Origin: Tetrahymena elliotti 4EA
Lineage: Eukaryota > Ciliophora > Oligohymenophorea > Hymenostomatida > Tetrahymenidae
Direction of reading: 5' to 3'
NCBI GenBank assembly: GCA_000231825.2
Contig: JH720294.1
Coordinates: 943,525 to 1,007,524, forward strand
DNA: 64,000 nucleotides
Part shown: positions 26,429 through 39,108 of the stretch, piece after piece
How the letters are laid out: each line of letters opens with the position of its first letter
How positions within the stretch are numbered: the stretch's first letter is position 1
The notes under the pieces: model-generated
What the model saw: only the letters and a program-made list of their open reading frames with translations
Told to the model about the DNA's origin: nothing
Databases searched by the model: none
Position numbers and translations under genes: made by a program

Positions 26429-27504
26429 AAAAGTCTGTTAGTTAAATAAATTTAAATAGTAATTCTATTTTAACATAAAATAAGTAGAAAAACTCTTTTT
26501 TTGTTTAAAAAAATTAATTTCTTAGGAAAAGCATTATTAATTAGCTCCTGTTTACAAATATTAAATTTTTTTTGTATTAATTATTTATTCTTTTATTTTA
26601 AATTAATGATCTAGATATATAAATAATATTTAAAAATCTGATAACATAAAAATTAAAATCAAAAACTCCTATGATTTTCTCCCTAATTGAAACAAAACAC
26701 TGAATATATTTGTATTTTATCTTATTTTATATTTAAAAATTGAATACACCAAAATGTACAGAATAACATAAGGTATAAGGTTTTTTTTTGGGGGGAAGGG
26801 GAGTGGGGTGTCTCCATTTTACACTCATAATGGGGGAGCTGTTACATAGTACTTATGAAAACCGCTATAACAAAAATATATTTTTGAAACCCTTACTTCT
26901 ACCCCCACCCAAATTATAAACCGAATTCTCTTAGTTCTGAAATAGTTCTATTAATCATAAAATAAAAAAAGAGGACTATTAATTTTCAATTATCAAAACA
27001 AAAGTACATTACATTTTAAGAATTTTTTTCTATTAAAATTTCTATTTGTTTTAATAAGTAAGAATAAATTGAAGTTATCACAATGAAATAACTTTGTTTG
27101 CTTATCAATTTTTGAAAAATTTGGTCAAGTTAGTATAAAATAAAACCTAATATCCTGAGACTAATAATACTTCTTTCCAATATTAAGTCCTGTAATAACA
27201 CAAATATTTTTGAATTTAATTAGAAATGAGCAAATATCATTTATCAAATATTTTTAAATAATTTAATCAAAATCTCTTTTTCTCATAGATACTTACTTCA
27301 TTTGCTAATTAACTCTATAATATAATGTTTAGCTCTACAAGTAATTTTTTATATTTTCAAAAGAAAGCCTTATTGGTTAAAATACCTTAAATTAATGCTT
27401 TGAACCAAACAATAATATGAGATATTTTCAATAAAATTTATCCTGACTAAAAAATAAAGATAAAAATCAAAATTAAAAAAAACAAATAGAAAAAGAATAG
27501 AAAT
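26429..27504. other. Spacer between LRR copies with a G-rich tract
   Basis: A/T-rich, except for the G-run cluster at 26790-26836 and a C-run at 26892-26909. From about 27408 it resembles the flank of copy 1. No gene is seen. Confidence 0.6.
26790..26836 (+). other. G-run cluster, potential G-quadruplex
   Basis: Runs of 6, 4 and 4 G occur within 26790-26808 and a run of 5 at 26832-26836, enough for a four-tract quadruplex in DNA that is otherwise nearly G-free. About 60 bp further on is ACCCCCACCC (26900-26909), which can pair back to it. This is not a ciliate telomere repeat (no GGGGTT array). Confidence 0.6.
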
Positions 27505-28789
27505 ATGAATAATAAATATTAAATTATTAAGTAATTTGATAAAATTGATTTATCTGTCCTTAGTTGGTATAAATTAGAAATTCTGACTTAATTTAAATAT
27601 AAGAGTCTATCGATTATGCATATTAATCATATGCAAATTTGAGTGTTAACTTGTAAGGAGATAATATTAGATTTTAATCTGTATTTATCCATCTACTTAA
27701 TATGCTTTCTATGTTCTCAAATACTGAAAAACTAGATTTGCGTTTAGGATATGCTAATGAACTTAAATCTCAATCTTTAATGTCATTATTTCAAAATATT
27801 TTTTCTTTCAAGAAACTTAAAAATTTATGCTTGCATTTTGATTTTAATGTGATAAATGTTAGGGATTTCTAAAAAGAAGATTTAAATAGCTTGTTATAAA
27901 GTAATAGATTAATTCCCATGATTTAAGAGTTGGAATAAGCTATTAATGAATAAAAAATTTTTTAAATAGGCAATAATATCAATTTGATAAACTTATTTAC
28001 TTAAAGTCAAAGCAGAATCCAAATTTTGAGATTAGAAATAATAAAAAACAAACTGGATTAAGAAGATTTATAAAATATTTTAGCTTATAAAACCTCAATC
28101 AACTCTATTTCTCTCTGCATGATAATGAGGTGCCTATTGATATTTAGCTTATTTTAAAGAAAATCTTTTAAAAAAATTTAGATATCCTCCATATAGTATT
28201 GGAAAGAACTAAGTTAATGTGATAACTGTCAAGATATTTTTGAATTGAGAGATAAAATAATAAAAAATAAAATATCATAATAAGAGATAACTTTCCTCTT
28301 TGTTGAAGTTGAAAATACTAGCAACATAGTCAAGCAATTATTTATTAATTTGGATTGTTTTCCATAATTGAAAAAGTTTTAATTGTAAATTCATAAAATA
28401 ACTAGCTTAGAAAATATAGAAATGCCAGTATAGAGTTGATTAGATGAATCATCTACTCTTTAAATACTCTAAATAGATATTTTAGATAGCATTATTTCTA
28501 AGTCATTCATAGATTAAATGAGCAATTTATAGGCAAGTATATTTAAATAGCCATAATAATTGTTGATTTATTAAGAATAATTTAAATTTCAGATCAATAT
28601 TTTGGAATAAAATCCAAGAAACTTAAAATTTGTATATGATCATTGCAAGAAAAATTTATCTTAAGATTAAATCTAATAATAGATTTAGATACTTTAGAAG
28701 TAAAAATTAAATCTTAAAAAACTTGACATATAAGTTTTGGGTGATCATTTTAATATTTCGATAGGTAAAGGTAGTGTTATAGAAGAAAG
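27505..28789 (+). pseudogene. LRR protein copy 2, multiply broken and truncated
   Basis: Closely similar to copy 1 from the ATG (MNNKY against MNKQI) to the landmark GGTAAAGGTAGTGTTATA (about 28764-28782 here, about 25330-25347 in copy 1). A one-base deletion near 27590 throws the frame out within 30 codons. A block equivalent to copy 1 24642-24660 (GAATCATTAGACAATTTG) is lost at about 28083. TGA codons follow in every frame. The 3' third present in copy 1 is absent, so this copy is a truncated pseudogene. Confidence 0.8.
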
Positions 28790-29728
28790 TTTATTGATTT
28801 TTAGGATAATTAAATCTTCAAATTATTTTAATAATGGTTATATTCTTGTTATAGTAACATAAATAATTCTTATTATAATATGCAAATACTCATATATTAA
28901 TAGCACTTTACACCAAGGCCAGAAATTTCAAAATTTGAGATTTAGATTTTTTGTAATTTTATAGAAATATTTTAAAATACAATTTTTTTTAATTAAAAAG
29001 TAATAAAATAAAATTAATATTTTTGATGATTTTGTAAACAGCTCAACTTGTAAAAAATATTTTTATTTTAGCTCCAATGAGTGCTATGTGAGAAATTTAT
29101 AATGAGATCAAATATTCGCTATTTTTATTTTTAAAAATTAAACTTATGAATTGATAATTTATTGATTTTACAAAATTTTTTTTCATTTTATTGAATTAAG
29201 AAAGCATTTTAAAACAATTTTTGAATTAATGGAAGATAAGTAATTCAAATAAGTAAATAATATTAGCTTATCTAATATGTGGTTAATTAGTTTTATTTTA
29301 AATAATTAATTCAAGTAGGAAACCCAAAAATTAATAAAAAAGATTACTTCTGTATAAATTTAATTAACATATTTTTTGAGACATGCTTTAAGATAATAAT
29401 GGTTCTAAATTTAATTTCTTAGTGTTTAAAAAATAAATAGCGTGAAAAGAGTGACCTCAAAAAAATTTTGGGATTACACTTAATTAAGTACATGAATAAA
29501 TTGAATAAGATCAATGCTAAAAAATGTAAATTAAATTAGTTTTTAAGATACTTTCTAACAACTTTTTTATTTAAAACTTTTTTATTTAAGAAAAAACAAA
29601 GTAATTAATTGTTATTATATTATACTTATTAATCTTTTTATGATAAAAATCACCTTGATAATATTAAATTTTGTTTAGAAAAGTAATAATTGATTCAAAT
29701 TTCACTAGAGAAATTTAATAAATTACAC
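28790..29728. other. Spacer upstream of the receptor-like gene
   Basis: A/T-rich. The frame of the downstream gene stays open back to ATG 29399, and an acceptor-like TTTGTTTAG ends at 29679, so a short upstream exon (reading QQLIQISLEKFNKLH into the Met at 29729) is possible. The middle looks non-coding. Confidence 0.45.
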
Positions 29729-31813
29729 ATGAAAAGGTAGTACAAAATATTAGCTGTAACAAGCATACCAATTATAATAACAATATCAACTGCATCAATT
29801 GGCTTATATATCATTTTATTACAATCTAAATAACACATTTCTGATTTTTCAAATTTATTATATTTGATATAAATAAATCACATTTATAACATTACTGCTA
29901 CTCTTTCTACTTAGATTAGTAGGGAAGCTTAAAAATCTACTTCATATTCTTTTATAATAAATAATTTCGTAACAAAAGTTTTCAATGGTATTGTACACAC
30001 TTAACCGCTTCATATAAACTCCTTAATTAACTTTGATTTACTATAATAGAATAAAGAAGATCCTATTTTGATTTAATTAGCATAAAAAGATCCTAATCTT
30101 GTTAATAATTGGTAGAGTAATTACTATTTTTATATGAAGGATCTAGATGAATAAACCAAATATAATATGTTAAACATTTACAAATATAGCACCTTACAGA
30201 GATCTTTCTAATAAGAAAACAATTTATCATAAAATGATAGAAAAATTGTACTTGATAATATATTTTATGCAACCGAAAAATAAGGATTGATTATTAATAG
30301 TAGAAATAACACAATTTTTGATAATTTTTTGTCTGAAAAATGCTCAAAAGAAAATGATAAATCCTCCTACCCATATTGTCAATCTTGGTTTTAAGATACT
30401 TATAATAATAATTAAATGTAGTATAATGCTCCTTAAATAATTAATACTACTAATAGTAGCTAGATAGTCTAGTTGTAATGCTTAAATCTTTAGGATTATA
30501 TTTAACTTTCTCATATTGAAAATGATAAAGCTATTCTTTGCATTGAAGCTATTATTACTTAATTTAGAAACTACTTTAAAAATTTAGGAAATTACACCTA
30601 ACAAGTTTACTTTTTTGATACTTCAAGTTAAATTATTCTCTATTAATCTGATAAAAGTATAAATTAAAGTAGACTGAATCATTTATTTGAACAAGATTTA
30701 CCATTGTTCGGCCAATCATAAACTTAAAGTTTGAATCAATCTATTTAAAATTTTATTTCAAACTTAACTTGCTTTTAAAATCTAAACAAATTGGATTAAT
30801 AAATATATTATTGTTAAAAATGTGTTAACTTAAATAATAATAATACTTCATATTCTATCTTGATATCTCCAATCATAATAACATCATAGAATTATGCCAG
30901 CAACAATAAGATATATGTAAATAATTTTGAAAAAAATATCCAAATCCCTTATTTGATAATAAGCTTCTTGACTGAAGATAATTTCAGATCTTGGGAATAA
31001 GATTTAGATTCTAGTTTAGTAATGTCTTTAAGGATATTTGGTGGTTGTCTTATAATTTTAATTATACCTTTATCTCTTATTGTTTATGCATACTTATTAA
31101 GTCATTTCATTGTAATTGATGATCAAATGGATCATTTGATCTATGTCTTGAAAGAAATGGCTACTCATAAATATGATAAAGATATTGTTTCAAGCAATAT
31201 AGAAGATCAATTTTTCAGCTATGAAACTAAATAACTTTACTCAAGTTTTTAAGCTGTTTATTAAATATTAATATACACATCTGAGAATATATTTGAGATA
31301 AATGACACTGAAACTCTCATTAAACTAAGTAACAATTTAAAATTCTTTAAAGAATTTGGTAATATTCATGCTGAGGGTATAACTTACAATAATATTGCAA
31401 CTCTTTTAATGGCGAAAGGTCATCTTTTTGAGTCTGTTGAGTATTTTACTTAATCTATTGTTTGTGCAAGGTATGAAATTTAATAATTTTGCAAAGAAAA
31501 TCCTTTTACATTCAGTGCTTTTTCAATTTCAGAATTCGGATACTCTACTGATATGCAAGAAATTATTTAAGGCACAAGTAACAGAAATACTGTAAATATT
31601 TATTTATCCATTTCTCAAAAATTTATAAAGTCAAAAATATTTCATCAACTTTTAGATTAAGAAAATAATTTTTTATTAAATTTAGGAAAACTCATCAAAA
31701 TAAAAGAAATTAAGTAGTATATTTAGATTAGGTTCATAGAAGACAGAGAATAATTCTGCGACGAAATTGAAAAAGGAAGGAACAGTGCTTTCATAATAAT
31801 CAGGATAAATTGA
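29729..31813 (+). CDS. Two-TM receptor-like protein with extracellular sensor and TPR region
   Basis: A 694-residue ORF (possible alternative start 29399). TM1 is at about 8-30 and TM2 at about 433-456 (FGGCLIILIIPLSLIVYAYLL). Between them lies a 400-residue domain with many potential N-glycosylation sites and several Cys, the topology of Cache-type sensors; sequence alone does not prove a Cache fold. After TM2 comes a helical linker, then a TPR-like segment (GITYNNIATLLMAKGHLFE, about 545-590). This architecture belongs to large ciliate families of unknown ligand. The ORF stops at TGA 31811-31813 in mid-helix, and 68 bp later a second long ORF opens, so it may be the 5' half of a broken gene. 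Confidence 0.75.
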
Positions 31814-31880
31814 GCAAAAATAACTTGAAAAGTATAAATAATACAATTAATTTTTGCTATAAAATAATTAATTTGATTAA

Positions 31881-34412
31881 ATGAATTATTTTGAAGATGA
31901 TGAAGAAATAAAAGAATAAAGAATTTTTCTTATGTAAAATTTTTTCTCTAGAAATAGGAATTTAATAATATCTCTTTTGCTCATAAATGCATTTTACAAG
32001 GGTAAATAAAACTATTGGAAAGAAATAATAGAGTTATTGAATTTACTCACAAAAGTATGTGAATAATTGCCTTAAAGAGATTTATTGCTATACGAAGTAC
32101 TTACTGTGAGATATAAGTCTTTGTCTGAATTAAAAAAATTAAGAAAATAAAATTTAGTTGAAAGGCAAATAGAAAATATTATTTCAGCAAACCAACAATA
32201 AAAAGAATAGCTATTTTAAAACAACATCTTAAAAAACAGTAAAAATTAATTAGAAGTTCCAAACTAAATAAAATTAGTTTAAGATAGCACAACTAGCTTT
32301 TTGAATTAAAATAGTTCTTTGTTTAGATAGAGTGTTGTTTAGAAAAGTTAATTTATATTTTCAGAAAAGAAAAAAACAACAATTATACAAAAAAGTATTA
32401 ACTTAAATAAAATTGATGAAACATCAAAAGAAATTTCTTAGCAGTTTATCAGTTAGAATGGCTCAATTTATCAATTTATTTTAAAGCTTAATGACACAAA
32501 AAAGATTTTTCTTTAGAATAAATAGCAAAATAATGGGGTTTTGAAGATTAACTTTCAAGAAAATGATTACAGAAATTATTTTTTTAATAAAGTGAGTGAA
32601 ATCATTTTTTATAGTAAGTAATTTTAAAATTTAGAATTGCTGTTTGAATTTAGGAGAAAATTAGATCTTGCTGCCTAAGATTATCATTTATTTAATAAAT
32701 ATTACTCATTAGAAAACTTGGAAACTATTTTTACAGTTTTTAAATCACAATTTTTGGCTACAACAGGATAGTTTAGACAAGCTGCTGAAATATTAACAAG
32801 CTTGTTTGAAAATAAAAAATAAATTATGTCTCACTATTCTTTTAAGATATCGATTGTACTCAAAGAGATTTTTACGAGATCAAAAATTCAATCAAAAGAA
32901 TTCAATTAATTATTTTCAAAATTTGATAATAACTTGTCCATGCAGATTGCCATGATATTTGATTCTCACCAAACTTCAGACTTGAATTTTTAATAAATTT
33001 AGCTTTTTAGCAATCTGATTAATTAGGTTTTAAGCTGGGAAAGAGATTAATTTGGAATAATTATAACTAATCGCTGTTAAAATATAGTTGAAACATTTAT
33101 GCCATTTATGAAAATTTAGCAGATCAAATCTGCTTAAAATTAAATTATCAAAAAAATTTTGAGCACTTTAAATGGAGACATCAACCTTCTGTTTGATGAG
33201 CTAAGTGAAAAAATTTATAGTGACATTTAACTATTTGATGATTAAAATAAATAATGTAATGATAAAATATCTTTTACAAACTAGTTTAGCTTTACCTAAT
33301 AAAACCCCTAGAGTCCTTTGGCTCTTAAAAATTATGCTTTAGATAGTATAAGAGAAGAAAGACTATTAGTAAGCTAAGAGTATGATCATTCTTAAATTTC
33401 CTAAATAAGTGAAGAACCTATTTTTAAAAAAAGTAATTTAAGAGGTTTTAATCAAATAAACAGTTGCAGTTATTTCACTAATTTTAGAGAAAACAATTAA
33501 ATCCATCGAAGTATCATATAGAATTTCTGTAGAAACCCACAAAAACAGAATTTCACACCAAAAATTCAATCAAATTAAGGCGACTAAAGCATGATATAAA
33601 CTGAATCTATAATTTCAGATGACAAAGAATTAGCAATTTAAATCGATGAGTTTGCAAACGAACACTTTTTCCATTTATCAATCCATAAAGCTCTATCAAG
33701 TTTATTTGCTAATCAGGTAAAATAAGAGCAAATAAATCAAAAAATATAAAATCGTTATGGAATCAGATTAAATTGTCAGCAAAATAGGTAACTTAGATAC
33801 ATAATTTACTGCACAAAGCAACTTAATTTGAAGAAAAACTATTTATTTTTAAAACTTTGCTAGATTTTATCTACCTTAAATATATAGGTAATCCTATTAC
33901 TCTAATTTATTGGATCTTCATTTATTGAAAAGTAACCAGATCAAACATATGTTTACAACTAAGTTGAAGTATTTAGAGTTTTTTATCATGATCAGCAAAT
34001 TATTAATTTTCTCAAAAACTAAAGAAATAAAGTAAATTTCTACAGTTTTTCCACATAAATTTAGCATTACTGATCTAAGTAGAAGTATCTATATCAGGAT
34101 TAATTGATTATATACAGTCAATGCACTAAATATTCTTCAATATAAAGGACACAAATAGATATTTTCTTGTTGAGAATTACTTATTTTCCTAAAAGCAAAG
34201 TAAATTTCTACAAATCTCCATAAATTGATAATAAGTAGAAGTATTTAGAATTTACTATTATTAATAAACATAATAAATATAAGTAAACTTTCTTTAAAAA
34301 TATAAAATAAAAAATTTTGTTCATTATTAATCTCTATCCTGTTAATTCACTTAATGAGATTAAAATCATATAAAAAGATTAATTGTAATAAAAATTTAAA
34401 TAATTTTGTTGA
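31881..34412 (+). CDS. Large hypothetical protein, in-frame TGA near its end
   Basis: ATG 31881 opens a 730-codon frame to TGA 34071-34073. The same frame then continues open to TGA 34410-34412. The product is helical and Lys/Gln/Asn-rich, with no recognised domain. Its first 80 residues (RNRNLIISLLLINAFYKG, YWKEIIELLNLL) look like the continuation of the TPR region of the preceding ORF, which lies in a different frame. So the two ORFs may be one cytoplasmic tail split by an indel. The TGA at 34071 falls inside the first of two in-frame duplicated segments 168 bp apart (34029-34092 and 34197-34250), both encoding KVNFY...KQKYL. No bridging intron with good signals is seen. A separate gene is the alternative. 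Confidence 0.6.
34029..34250 (+). repeat. Internal in-frame 168-bp duplication
   Basis: AAAGTAAATTTCTACA followed by AAGTAGAAGTAT occurs at 34029-34092 and again at 34197-34250. The offset is 168 bp, exactly 56 codons. The space between the two blocks differs by 12 nt, also a multiple of three. Confidence 0.75.
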
Positions 34413-34919
34413 AAACATATTTGTGTTTACTAAGCAATTATTTTAATTTCTGATAATTATTTAGAATAAATATATTTTAATTTACCCAAGTTTTGTTAGG
34501 CGTTTATTTTGAATAAAATTTATGAATTTTAATAAATTTAAAATAAGAGCATTAAATAGAATTCTACCATATAATTAGTTAGAAAAGTGTAATAATAACC
34601 AAATCTTTTATTAAATAGTGGATAATACTGTTTTGATAGTATAAGAAAGAGGTAGATTACTTGATATAATAATAAGAAGAAGTTGCTTGAAATAAATATT
34701 TCTAAAAATTCAATAAGTGAAAAATATTGTTACATTTTATAAAAAAAACAAATAATATAAACTAAAACAAACCCAAAAAGAATAAATAATAATTTTTAAT
34801 TGAAGCATTCTCTTAAACTTCAATTACCTATAATGAAAAAAGCATAGAATGAATCTATTAAAACCATCATATCATAATACTGTATTTAACGAGTCTTTAA
34901 ATTTTTCTGATCTACTTTT
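34413..34919. other. Short region with a possible gene remnant
   Basis: A 93-codon frame (34522-34803, +) reads FYQIVDNTVLIVQERGRLLD in its centre, which looks protein-like, but it is flanked by low-complexity Lys/Gln sequence and has no partner. It may be debris of the upstream gene family. Confidence that it is a working gene is low. Confidence 0.35.
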
Positions 34920-37165
34920 TCAAAAGTTAGAGTTATTTTGAATCAATATTGCACATCCTTTTAGATAAATTGTAATTTTTAGCATTTAAAAAGAATTTAT
35001 AAATATTTTACTGTATTTGTAAGTGAAAAGTATTTAAGTGAGCAAGTTTAAATAAAGGTAAATTCATGGACAAAAGATCATTAATATTTATATTGTTACA
35101 TCTAATTCAAAAATATTTTAATTGAATTAAATGACATTTTATTTAAAAATTTACCCTAAGTCTACACTGAGGCATTGTAAATTTTAAAGCCTTTATACCA
35201 AACTAGAAGTATGCATTATTCCTTTTGAGCTAATCAGGTTTTAACTTTAAATAAACAAATTAAAATAATTAGATATAATCGAAAAGATTCTTCATTCTAA
35301 AGATTTATTCATTTTAAACTAAAATAGGTTAGTTAGATAGATAGATGCTTTTTACATTTATTTTAAATTAGCAATATAGAATCTTCTTCAAATTAAAGAT
35401 ATATTTATTTTAAAGTAAAATAGGTTAGGTTAGAGGAAAAATAGACATTTTTGATATTTATTCTAATTAGTATTTTTTTAAAACATTCCTTTTTAAATTA
35501 ATCTCGTCTATTGAATCTATTGGATATTTTAATAATAATTTAAATTAAATACAAGAGGAAAAGTGATAATTGAGTCAGGTTGCTACAGCAAGTTATAGAT
35601 TTGGTTAGGTTTGATACTCCTTTATTTGAAGCTTCATTTACTCTATTTAAGCATTGAAAGTAAATAAGTTATTTTATAGTGAGTAAAAGATTGAAAAATT
35701 TAATTGTAAATTACGAGAATGATAATTCTAACTGGTGAAGATTTAGTAAATTAGAGATACCATCTCCTATATCAGATACTCCTTTTTCTTTGATTTAATT
35801 ATGGCTATAAAGAAAAATGATTAAATTACTGAATAAATTTTTAATTATTTTTTACCCTAAAGATAAAGATAGAGACTTTAGATTAGTACATTTCCTTAAT
35901 TATTATCCCAAATGAGAGGCTCCATTTGTTTTTATTTAGTTAAGGCTTAACAAAGAAATATTTTCAAAATTATTTAATTTGTAACAATAAATTGTTTACT
36001 ATAAATTTAAGCATAACAAACTCAAGCTTCTGCATTCTGCAATATACTCAGCCAGAGATTTGATCCCTTCTTCGCTGATTTCATTTTCACTAAAATTATT
36101 CGTTTGATCGTTTGTAAATAAGCTAATATAAAAATACCAGAAAATTTACTATAGACGAATAGTCAGTTAAGACAGTACTAAGGCTTAAGAAATTTCACAT
36201 CCTAAAAGATAAGCCCCTTTGTCCCCTATTTTATTTTTACTTTTTGAATAGAATATTAACTTTAATTGAATGAATGAGTGAATGAATTAAGAAATGAATG
36301 AGCCAAAAGAAGAATATTTAATTTACCCCATATCCAGATAGAGATAATTTAAATTAACTAATTTTTTGATGTATTGCATGACCTATGGAATCTCAGTTTA
36401 TGATAATTGATTATTACTTTTATTATGAGAAAAATATTTTACATTGTTGATTTATTGACTTAAAATTATTCTTTTTTTTCAAATTTTAAATCATGCTTTA
36501 AAAATTAATTCCAAATATTTTCTAAAATATTTAGAGGATAAGCTGCTTGCTTGATTTATTAAAGGAGTTAAATGATATAAAATGAAGATCAGTTAAATAT
36601 TAAGATTGAAGGATATTTGAATAAATAAGAAGAGATATTACTATAAACAGAGTCTCACTTGCTTTAGATTTATGCATTCAGATAAGTAAGAAGCCATTTT
36701 TTTTGCTCCAACAATTGTTAGACAGTTAAAACTAGTTGAAATATATTATTTTTAGAAAAATTTTAAGATACCTATGAACTAAAAAATTACGCCAAATGAA
36801 GTGATAAATTTTCTATGTAAATACACTTAGATATAGCTTCACCTAATATTTCTCCAAATTCGGGGGGAAGTCCGTTTCGACTGATTTTTATAGATAATTA
36901 AAATTAATCCTCTAATTAATTAATTAATAATTATTACTAAAGGTCTATATAGACGCTTCTAAAATTAGGATTCCTGCCAATATGCTATAAGAGTAATATG
37001 ATTCCTTTATCTCTTAGAGAATTCCATCTTATATTTAATTAAATTTAAATATTTGTCATTGCTAAAAAAGCATACTCTAAAAATAAGTCTAAAGAGGTGA
37101 CAGATGTACACTAACCTATATATTATCCTAAAATTGCAGCACTTTCTTCACTTATTTACTTATCA
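34920..37165 (-). CDS. Leucine-rich-repeat (RNI-like) protein, uniform 90-nt exons
   Basis: Ten exons of exactly 90 nt each encode one 30-residue LRR: 37165-37076, 37027-36938, 36880-36791, 36731-36642, 36416-36327, 36239-36150, 36089-36000, 35945-35856, 35804-35715 and 35642-35553. A 75-nt exon (35229-35155) and a terminal exon (35010-34920, TGA) follow. Every junction falls after codon base 2. Repeats read like NKIGDKGAYLLGCEISQAL and SENEISEEGIKSLAEYIAEC, the ribonuclease-inhibitor type, and should form a horseshoe that binds protein. Introns are 48-225 nt. The first visible exon has an acceptor (TTTTTAG), so the start codon lies further right, beyond 37165, and was not found. A larger gap, 35230-35552, could hide another exon. 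Confidence 0.8.
35280..35480. repeat. Two-copy imperfect tandem repeat
   Basis: GATTCTTCATTCTAAAGAT...TAAAATAGGTTAG (35286-35335) recurs as GAATCTTCTTCAAATTAAAGAT...TAAAATAGGTTAG (35380-35426), each followed by AGATGCTTTTTACATTTATT or a close variant. It lies within the long 35230-35552 intron of the LRR gene. Confidence 0.6.
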
Positions 37166-39108
37166 CTAAAAATTTTTTAATTTTTGGTATTTTTTTAAAT
37201 GAAGTTTGTTACTTTAAATTTAAAGAAAGAGTTTGCAATTTTGAAAATTCAGAAATTTATTCACTAATAAGTTTAATTGTTTAAAGATCCGTTTCAAGTT
37301 TCCTAATTTTTAAATTAACATGATAATAAATAAATAAATTATATAGCTGTCATTATAAATAATATGAGATACCTAATATTAACTTCAAGTTTCTAAGTGT
37401 CAATTTTACTTTACTGTTATAGCTATTTTTTGTCATATAAAGTATTTTAGATTTATAACGATTAGAAACAAATAATTACTTATAATAAACTGCTCACTTT
37501 TACCATATTTTGAAGCTTTGTTTTTTATTACAAATATCTTTTATTTTCAATTTCACAATTTTTAATTTAAAAAAAATTATATGATGTTTATGTTAAATTT
37601 AAAATTTAAAGCTTTCATTAAAAATTAAAAAGTGTAACCAAATATTCATTTCAAAATATTTCACCATTTTAAATTTTAATTTTATTTAAAAATTCTAACT
37701 TATTTTTTATCGAATTTAAATATTATTCTAATCTTTTTAAAATAAAGAAGTTCAGAAATATTTTAATTTAAAATAGAGAAAATGATTGTTGATATCTAAT
37801 TAAATAAAAGATTTTAAAAAATAAGAAATCATATTTGTATTTATATTCGACATATTTTTATTTGTAACTTTTCTTTTTAAATTCAAATAAAAAAATTATT
37901 TAAATTCAATTTTTTTTTAAATAATGAAAGAAATGAAAACATATTAATTTAATCTTGAACTTAAAATATTTCTAAAAATTTTGAAGATTTTATCATGAAT
38001 CTCAATTTGATCTATTCATTTATTATTTAATTGCTTTTAAACAAATAAAAAATGATAAGATCCATAATACATATTTATCAAGAAAATATTTATTATCAAA
38101 TAATTTATTTTTATTTTAAAATCATTAAGTTGCTATCTTTTTTTTTTATTTTGAACTAAATTTTTTATTTTTTTTGAAAATGATTTTTAATTTATTTTTC
38201 TGTTAATAAATTGAAAGAAACAACAAAGTTAAGAGATTGATTTATTGCTTTTTGATTTAGGTCTTTTGTTCTTTTTTTAAAGTTCAAAACATCTCTTTTA
38301 CACATTTAAATTAAACAAATTTGGATAAGTGATTTTGCTTTTGCTTTAGATTTGAAATTTAAAGATATTATGTAGATCTTTCTATTTTAATTTAAATTTT
38401 TTAATTATTCAAGAAGAATTTGAAATTTTAGAATAAGAAAGTCATTAGATTTTTAAATGAGCTTTAACTCAGTGAAGATTTCTTTAAAAGTTGTTGTAGA
38501 ATTCAAAAATAAAACAAATAAATCAATATGAAATATAAAAATACTTTACAAATTATTTTGAATAATTCAAAAATAAAATTTAGATACATTGCATTTTTAG
38601 ACAATCAAAATTCATCTCTTAAATACTAAAATTTATCACTCAAGAAAGTTAATTTTGAAGCACAAATAATATTTTATTTTATTTATTTATGGTGATTTGG
38701 AGCTTGTATCCGTTAGTATTTTATAATTAGCTTATTGCTTTAAATTGTTTGTTTGCTATTAAACCAGTCAAAAAGAATAAAAAAATACACTAATAGTATT
38801 AGTATTAATTAATTAGTTATAACCAATTAATATTAAGAAATAATTCGCTGTTTCAACAAAAAGACAGATAGAATATCTGTGAGTAGCTATTGGTGAGTAA
38901 AATTGCTAAATATAATTAATGATAAAGATTATGCTTATTTTGTTTGGGCGATTTATTTATTTATTTATAGATTTATAAAATAATTATATAATTTGCTAAA
39001 AACTAAATTATTTAAAATGTAGATATTATATATGAAAAATGGGTAAAAATATATTATGGATGAATGATGATTTTAATTAAATTCAATCAGCTATTCTATT
39101 TATTTGTC
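37166..39108. other. AT-rich region, 5' part of the LRR gene and spacer
   Basis: The missing 5' exon(s) of the minus-strand LRR gene should lie in the first few hundred bases; a candidate fragment IDTQKLEVN with a GTATCT donor is near 37373-37420. The rest is non-coding A/T, including 3' UTR of the next gene. Confidence 0.4.

Noticed and set aside
26790..26836. Possible internal telomeric repeat
   Set aside because: G-runs vary in length and spacers are not TT; no GGGGTT or CCCCAA array is present.
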